From an uncultured Oscillospiraceae bacterium (GTDB lineage: Bacteria > Bacillota > Clostridia > Oscillospirales > Oscillospiraceae): DNA of 10,640 bases. Below are positions 7,901-10,640 of this stretch, piece after piece. How positions within the stretch are numbered: position 1 is the stretch's first letter; every line of letters starts with the position of its first letter. A program made the position numbers and the translations under genes. Under the pieces are notes generated by a model that searched no databases, had not been told where the DNA came from, and saw only the letters and a program-made list of their open reading frames with translations. The stretch spans positions 1 through 10,640 of the forward strand of contig CAKTIN010000066.1 in the NCBI GenBank assembly GCA_934565775.1, read 5' to 3'.

Positions 7901-8130
7901 AAGGCTTTGTCCCGGCGGCCTCCGCCGTCATCGGCGCCCGGAGCCTGCACCGCTGCACCCTTCTGGGGGTCCTTGCGGTTGTTTTCAGCGGCGTCGCCGG
8001 TATGATCATCGCTACGGTTCTGGCCGCCCTTGGCGCCACGGCCCTGCTGGGCGTTGGCAATCTGCTGAAATACATGGCCCTGTGGGCCATCCCCTGCTTC
8101 CTGCTTTCCATGTGGACAAAATTCAACTAA
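4939..8130 (+). CDS. Membrane protein: disordered Pro/Glu/Ala-rich N-terminal half fused to a degenerate P-type ATPase-like half
   Basis: I know of no named family for this 1063-residue protein. Residues 1 to about 535 are acidic and Pro/Ala/Glu-rich, look disordered and lack a signal peptide. They carry short hydrophobic islands such as DTLTSLF (238-244) and DTLTGLL (280-286). From 540 on it resembles a heavy-metal-type P-type ATPase: four membrane helices (about 546-565, 579-597, 612-630, 636-652), a short loop, a pair (714-730, 742-758), a large soluble region, then a last pair (1008-1030, 1036-1058). The soluble region keeps GGVSG (861-865), VLVG (872-875) and a VAVNGELAGVFAI stretch (899-911). 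The catalytic signatures are gone: DKTGT is replaced around 785-792 (CGKLAFPI), the membrane CPC by GTP (748-750), TGD by TRD (938-940), and GDGxxND is absent. A pseudo-transporter or scaffold is inferred. AGGAGG at 4925-4930 lies 8 nt before the ATG; it shares the rlmB operon. Confidence 0.88.
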   Translation: MKEKNRSFGGPNPGAESEAAQDHVFSFENIMHEFTREPETPAQSAPAIAPEELAEMAPPKSSAPAETGRFDFLGLMKQVQEQDTEAGAPLPAQAEAGQSEEVPLPEPPAPAADPSFEDWDALLPSQTAEPEPAENWAESLDWSQAAAPALVPEPVQAPPDPEPVSPAPVQEEPLKSARQPHPARKPDPRLEKWAQELSFSQKMPAAPGHMPGAPREDSIPAEQPQAAPAQAASPVPQDTLTSLFGDDPVMQYWLRSEEPAPAPKDQDEAAPAPGKPVTDDTLTGLLRDIRAEIGEAPEPSPEQVQEEAPASPAQEPEQSFRSRWGKRWQRQSEPEEPEQAEQEPIHYRMPATMPMKPEVPAKNETPAPVVPKNEPEKEPENDWKDDTFRFPELDDTAPPEDTAPIVPAPDRDSAEAASPLDVPAPEVREEAAQAELSAEAGEDELMSRIDRLLQNAPAEAPDPDATIRFKAPVPEASPTIDAPTMRFDAISEPEPPVRRRVRRPAPEAEEEEEEIVRNPRRQAPPLSAEQRYREASNGLGSALTRIFISLGAAVIALALSIAQSAGWIKLSGGVSFPPFVELALLLVCALMAFDVLADGLGQLAGKHFTLNTLAVFATILSIIDGISGLVNGTGTYCPLACLLLLSAQWGSYLNRRVQASTMDVARRSEQGEALAREYAVLGKRPGVLRGEWDKQKFLAANEVLPLPERILRWYAAAVPVVSLVCALAFGGGKAQTVLHDWTAIVLAGTPVLLFVTVWRPWSILARQLQSCGAALAGWQGVELLCGKLAFPITDEDLFPGSKLKMNGVKYFGDCPPETALSYAASVILASGSGLSGVFETQLSARNGRKYPVSNLKSYDAGGVSGEIGMDSVLVGSLRFMHSMGVDMPKGTRVSQAVYVAVNGELAGVFAISYGVTRAAALTLGALTRCKGVTPVMATRDFMLTQVFLRAKFRVDTSAISFPPMASRAELSQRRASADAPQAVLLTQEGFVPAASAVIGARSLHRCTLLGVLAVVFSGVAGMIIATVLAALGATALLGVGNLLKYMALWAIPCFLLSMWTKFN

Positions 8131-8137
8131 CGCCTTG

Positions 8138-8178
8138 AAACTCCCCGCCGGAGCCCCTCCGGCGGGGAGTTTTTCTCT
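8138..8178 (+). terminator. Intrinsic terminator of the rlmB operon
   Basis: A 12-bp GC-rich stem (CTCCCCGCCGGA at 8141-8152 with TCCGGCGGGGAG at 8158-8169) closes a 5-nt loop. It can extend by three A-T pairs into the following TTTTTCTCT tract. It starts 8 nt after the stop codon of the large membrane protein gene. Confidence 0.92.
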
Positions 8179-8229
8179 GTCTGACGGGGAATTTTTCTCT
8201 GCCGGCCTGGAATTTTTTTCTATCTCCGG
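8166..8229 (+). repeat. Three imperfect tandem copies of a ~21-bp GGAATTTTTCTCT unit
   Basis: The pattern GGA(A/G)TTTTT(C/T)(T/C)CT followed by a pyrimidine/G-rich tail occurs from about 8166, 8188 and 8209. The equivalent A falls at 8168, 8190 and 8211, giving 22- and 21-bp periods. The first copy is the right arm and U-tract of the terminator, so the other two look like decayed duplications of the terminator's tail. Confidence 0.5.
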
Positions 8230-8269
8230 TGTTTCTCGGAGGAATTTGTGAAAAATATAAAAATAGCCA

Positions 8270-8298
8270 TTGAAATCCTGCTCTGTTTCGGTTATAAT
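8270..8298 (+). promoter_or_regulatory. Promoter of the EF-G-like gene
   Basis: TTGAAA (8270-8275) and a perfect TATAAT (8293-8298) are separated by 17 bp, preceded by an A/T-rich stretch (8246-8263) that could serve as an UP-like element. Transcription would begin near 8305, leaving a leader of about 115 nt. This is the best-matching promoter in the window, consistent with strong expression. Confidence 0.85.
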
Positions 8299-8304
8299 GA
8301 TATC

Positions 8305-8420
8305 AATTGTGGTTGAGCCTACAGTTGGCTATTTGGGGTCCGCCCCGCGCTGACTTCGCGGCGGCGACTCGCTATCAATCAACGTGGGGCCTGCACCCCA
8401 TGAAAGGAGAACAATGATTT
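8305..8420 (+). other. Structured leader of the EF-G-like gene
   Basis: The leader can form AGCC/GGCT (8316-8330), GGGG/CCCC (8335-8346), a CCGCG/CGCGG stem extended past a bulge (8342-8365), and TGGGG/CCCCA (8385-8400). The second and third share bases and exclude each other. The two GGGG and two CCCC blocks could also exchange partners. The last hairpin ends 4 nt before the AGGAG at 8405-8409. I do not recognise a known riboswitch or ribosomal-protein leader. Confidence 0.4.
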
Positions 8421-10469
8421 ATGTACACAGCTAAGGACATTCGCAACATCAGCCTGCTGGGCCATGGCGGCGACGGCAAGTCCGCCTTGGGTGAGAGCAT
8501 GCTGTTCCTCACCAAGGGCACCGATCGTCTGGGCAAGCGCGCCGACGGCAACACGGTCAGTGACTTTGACCCCGAGGAGATCAAGCGCGGCTATTCCATC
8601 TCCACCTCCATTCTCCCTGTGGAATATAAGGGCTGCAAGCTGAACATTCTGGATAACCCCGGCTACTTTGACTTTGCCGGTGAGATCGCCCAGTCCCTGC
8701 GGGTGGTGGATTCCGGCCTGATTTGCCTGACCGCCAAGAGCGGCATCGGCGTTGGCACCGAGAAGGCCTGGACGGCTCTGGAGAACGCCGGTCTGCCCGC
8801 CATGTTCTATGTCTCCAAGCTGGACGAGGACCACGCCGACTTCTTTAAGGTCATGGACTCCCTGCGGGAGAACTTTGGCCAGGGCGTTGTGCCTCTGACC
8901 TTCCCCATGCTCTCCGGCAATCAGGTGGTCGGCCTGGTGGACGTCGTCACCGGTACCGCCTTCAAGGCGGACGGCAGCAAGACCGATCTGGTGGGAGACG
9001 CCGCCGATCATCTGGAGCTGTATCAGCACGAGCTGAATGAGGCCGTAGCCGAGACCAGCGAGGAGCTCATGGAGAAGTTCTTCATGGAGGAGCCCTTCAC
9101 CGCCGAGGAACTGGCCGCCGGTATCCGCGCCGCCATTGACACCCGCTCTCTGTACCCCGTATTCTGCGGCTGCGCGCTCACCGGGCTGGGCACTTTGAAT
9201 CTGCTGGACAATCTGGTGCAGTTCGCCCCCAGCGCCCTGGACGCCAAGCCCCTGCCCACTGCAGACGGCGGCACCGTGGCCCTGGATCCCAACGGCGCGC
9301 CCGCCCTGTTCGTGTTCAAGACCATGACCGATCAGTTCGGCAAGAACTCCCTGTTCCGCGTCATTTCCGGCGATGTGACCGGCGATCTGACCCTGGTGGA
9401 CACCCGGACCGGCAACAACGAGAAGCTGGGCCGCCTGTTCTTCCCCAAGGGCAAAAAGACTACCGAGGCGCCCAAGGTCGCCTGCGGCGATATTGGTCTG
9501 GTCAGCAAGCTGGCCAATGTCCGCACCGGCGATGTGCTGGGTACTGCCGGTAAGGCCGTCGCTCTGGCTCCCATCGTCTATGACGAGCCCTGCTACACCA
9601 TGGCGATCTACGCCAAGGTCAAGGGGCAGGAGGACAAAATCGCCAACGGCCTGACCAAGCTCAACGAGGAGGACTGCTCCTTCAAGTTCGGCAACAACCC
9701 CGAGACCAAGGAAATGGTCATCTCCGGCGTGGGCGACATTCACCTGGATGTGATCTGCTCCAAGCTGAAGTCCAAGTACAACGTGGAGGCTGATCTGGTT
9801 CCCGCCAAGATCGCTTACCGCGAGACCATCAAGAAGAAGGTCGAGGTCCACGGCCGTCACAAGAAGCAGTCCGGCGGCCACGGCCAGTTCGGCGATGTGT
9901 ACATCCGCTTTGAGCCCCAGCAGGAGTCCGAGGAAATGATCTTCGCGGACGAGACCGTGGGCGGCTGCGTGCCGAAGAACTTCATCCCCTCCGTGGAAAA
10001 GGGCCTGCGCAACTGCGTGGGCAAGGGCGTTCTGGCCGGTTACCCTGTGGTGTTCCTGAAGGCCACCCTGTACTTTGGCTCTTATCACCCTGTGGACTCC
10101 TCCGATATGGCCTTCCAGACCGCCGCCGGTATCGCCTACAAGGAAGGCCTGCCCGGCGCCGGCCCCACCATTCTGGAGCCCATCTCCGAGCTGAAGGTCA
10201 CCATTCCCGACGCCAACATGGGCGACATCATCGGCGACCTGAACAAACGCCGGGGCCGCATCATGGGCATGAACCCCGACAGCAAGCGCCGGGGCTGGCA
10301 GGTCGTGGAGGCCGAGGTCCCCACTGCCGAAATGACCTCCTACGCCATTGACCTCCGGGCTATGACCCAGGGCCGCGGCAAGTACGCCATGAACTTCGTG
10401 CGCTATGAGGAAGTGCCTCAGGCCAACCAGGCGAAGATTATTGCCGACGCCAAGAAGGACGAGGAGTAA
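8421..10469 (+). CDS. EF-G-like translational GTPase (EF-G2/FusA2 type)
   Basis: A cytoplasmic GTPase of the elongation factor G family, expected to bind the ribosome; the role of EF-G2-type paralogues is not settled and ranges from weak translocation to none. Its 682 residues cover all five EF-G domains. Visible in order are P-loop GHGGDGKS (14-21), a switch I region RGYSISTS (56-63), switch II DNPGY (78-82), the base-recognition motif SKLD (132-135), and the domain IV signature GGHGQFGDVYIRFEP (485-499). Two features set it apart from the canonical factor: the switch II DTPGH has Tyr82 in place of the catalytic His, and NKxD is SKLD. Both are typical of the EF-G2 branch. AGGAG at 8405-8409 lies 11 nt before this ATG; an out-of-frame ATG at 8414 is nearer but leads to a six-codon frame. 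It has its own promoter and terminator, so a second, canonical fusA is expected elsewhere in the genome. Confidence 0.93.
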   Translation: MYTAKDIRNISLLGHGGDGKSALGESMLFLTKGTDRLGKRADGNTVSDFDPEEIKRGYSISTSILPVEYKGCKLNILDNPGYFDFAGEIAQSLRVVDSGLICLTAKSGIGVGTEKAWTALENAGLPAMFYVSKLDEDHADFFKVMDSLRENFGQGVVPLTFPMLSGNQVVGLVDVVTGTAFKADGSKTDLVGDAADHLELYQHELNEAVAETSEELMEKFFMEEPFTAEELAAGIRAAIDTRSLYPVFCGCALTGLGTLNLLDNLVQFAPSALDAKPLPTADGGTVALDPNGAPALFVFKTMTDQFGKNSLFRVISGDVTGDLTLVDTRTGNNEKLGRLFFPKGKKTTEAPKVACGDIGLVSKLANVRTGDVLGTAGKAVALAPIVYDEPCYTMAIYAKVKGQEDKIANGLTKLNEEDCSFKFGNNPETKEMVISGVGDIHLDVICSKLKSKYNVEADLVPAKIAYRETIKKKVEVHGRHKKQSGGHGQFGDVYIRFEPQQESEEMIFADETVGGCVPKNFIPSVEKGLRNCVGKGVLAGYPVVFLKATLYFGSYHPVDSSDMAFQTAAGIAYKEGLPGAGPTILEPISELKVTIPDANMGDIIGDLNKRRGRIMGMNPDSKRRGWQVVEAEVPTAEMTSYAIDLRAMTQGRGKYAMNFVRYEEVPQANQAKIIADAKKDEE

Positions 10470-10483
10470 TCCTAAATTACATC

Positions 10484-10519
10484 ACCGGCAGGAGGCCTTG
10501 CGCCCCCTGCCGGTTTTTT
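10484..10519 (+). terminator. Intrinsic terminator of the EF-G-like gene
   Basis: A 9-bp stem (ACCGGCAGG at 10484-10492 with CCTGCCGGT at 10506-10514) extends inward past one mismatch by three more pairs. It runs directly into a six-T tract (10514-10519) and starts 14 nt after the stop codon. Confidence 0.93.
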
Positions 10520-10549
10520 CGTTTTCCCTTCTCGGGAGTCCCCGCTTTG

Positions 10550-10583
10550 CAAAGGAAAAGCGCCGCTGCAAATGCAGCGGCGC
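10550..10583 (-). terminator. Probable terminator of a convergent gene beyond the right edge
   Basis: A perfect 11-bp inverted repeat (GCGCCGCTGCA at 10560-10570 with TGCAGCGGCGC at 10573-10583) is followed on the minus strand by TTTTCCTTTG. There is no T-tract on the plus-strand side. It would therefore end a transcript entering from the right. Confidence 0.7.
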
Positions 10584-10600
10584 TCCAGACTGTCAAAGAA

Positions 10601-10629
10601 CCCCGGCTTTCCGTGCGCGAAAGCTGGGG
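10601..10629. other. Second hairpin near the right edge
   Basis: CCCCGGCTTTC (10601-10611) pairs with GAAAGCTGGGG (10619-10629) over 11 bp including one G-U pair, around a 7-nt loop. On the minus strand it is followed by TTCTTTG, so it may be the first of two tandem terminators for a convergent gene; the T-run is weak. Confidence 0.45.
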
Positions 10630-10640
10630 CTTTGCTGCAA

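Noticed and set aside
8305..8420. Known riboswitch or T-box in the EF-G-like leader
   Set aside because: I could not match any conserved riboswitch core or T-box sequence; only generic hairpins are visible.
8379..10088. 569-codon minus-strand frame antisense to the EF-G-like gene
   Set aside because: The plus strand encodes a full-length EF-G-family protein; the antisense product is low-complexity His/Gly/Leu-rich with no ribosome binding site support.

Overview
The window is high-GC DNA from what is most likely a strictly anaerobic Clostridia-class Bacillota, probably an Oscillospiraceae-type gut bacterium. The clues are a class III (oxygen-sensitive) ribonucleotide reductase, strong AGGAGG ribosome binding sites, NrdR-type operators, a clostridial-style FtsH, and an EF-G paralogue. 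The taxonomic call is inference. I see no phage, transposon, CRISPR, tRNA or rRNA gene. The region looks like chromosomal core sequence with one very unusual protein.

Layout. (1) Positions 1-1489, minus strand: the N-terminal ~496 residues of the anaerobic ribonucleoside-triphosphate reductase NrdD, running off the left edge. Its promoter at 1590-1617 is overlaid by two NrdR-box-like palindromes whose centres are 32 bp apart, and the leader can fold into a hairpin just before the ribosome binding site. (2) 1920-3833, minus strand: the membrane AAA+ protease FtsH, with its own promoter and a strong intrinsic terminator. (3) 4089-8130, plus strand, divergent from ftsH: a two-gene operon made of an RlmB/TrmH-type SPOUT 2'-O-methyltransferase and, 19 nt later, a 1063-residue membrane protein. 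That protein has a ~535-residue disordered Pro/Glu/Ala-rich N-terminal half. Its C-terminal half keeps the membrane layout and several backbone motifs of a heavy-metal-type P-type ATPase, but the catalytic motifs are missing. A strong terminator follows. (4) 8421-10469, plus strand: an EF-G2-like translational GTPase, with its own promoter, a ~115-nt foldable leader and a terminator. (5) 10520-10640: two hairpins that look like terminators for a convergent minus-strand gene lying beyond the right edge.

Functionally this is a housekeeping neighbourhood: DNA precursor synthesis without oxygen (nrdD), membrane protein quality control (ftsH), rRNA 2'-O-methylation (rlmB) and a ribosome-associated GTPase. 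The most novel item is the pseudo-P-type ATPase co-transcribed with rlmB. I read it as a catalytically dead transporter fold fused to a long cytoplasmic tail carrying short recurring motifs, including three T-x-R-F sites that could be threonine-phosphorylation or FHA-docking sites. The second is the well-formed tandem NrdR operator embedded in the nrdD promoter.
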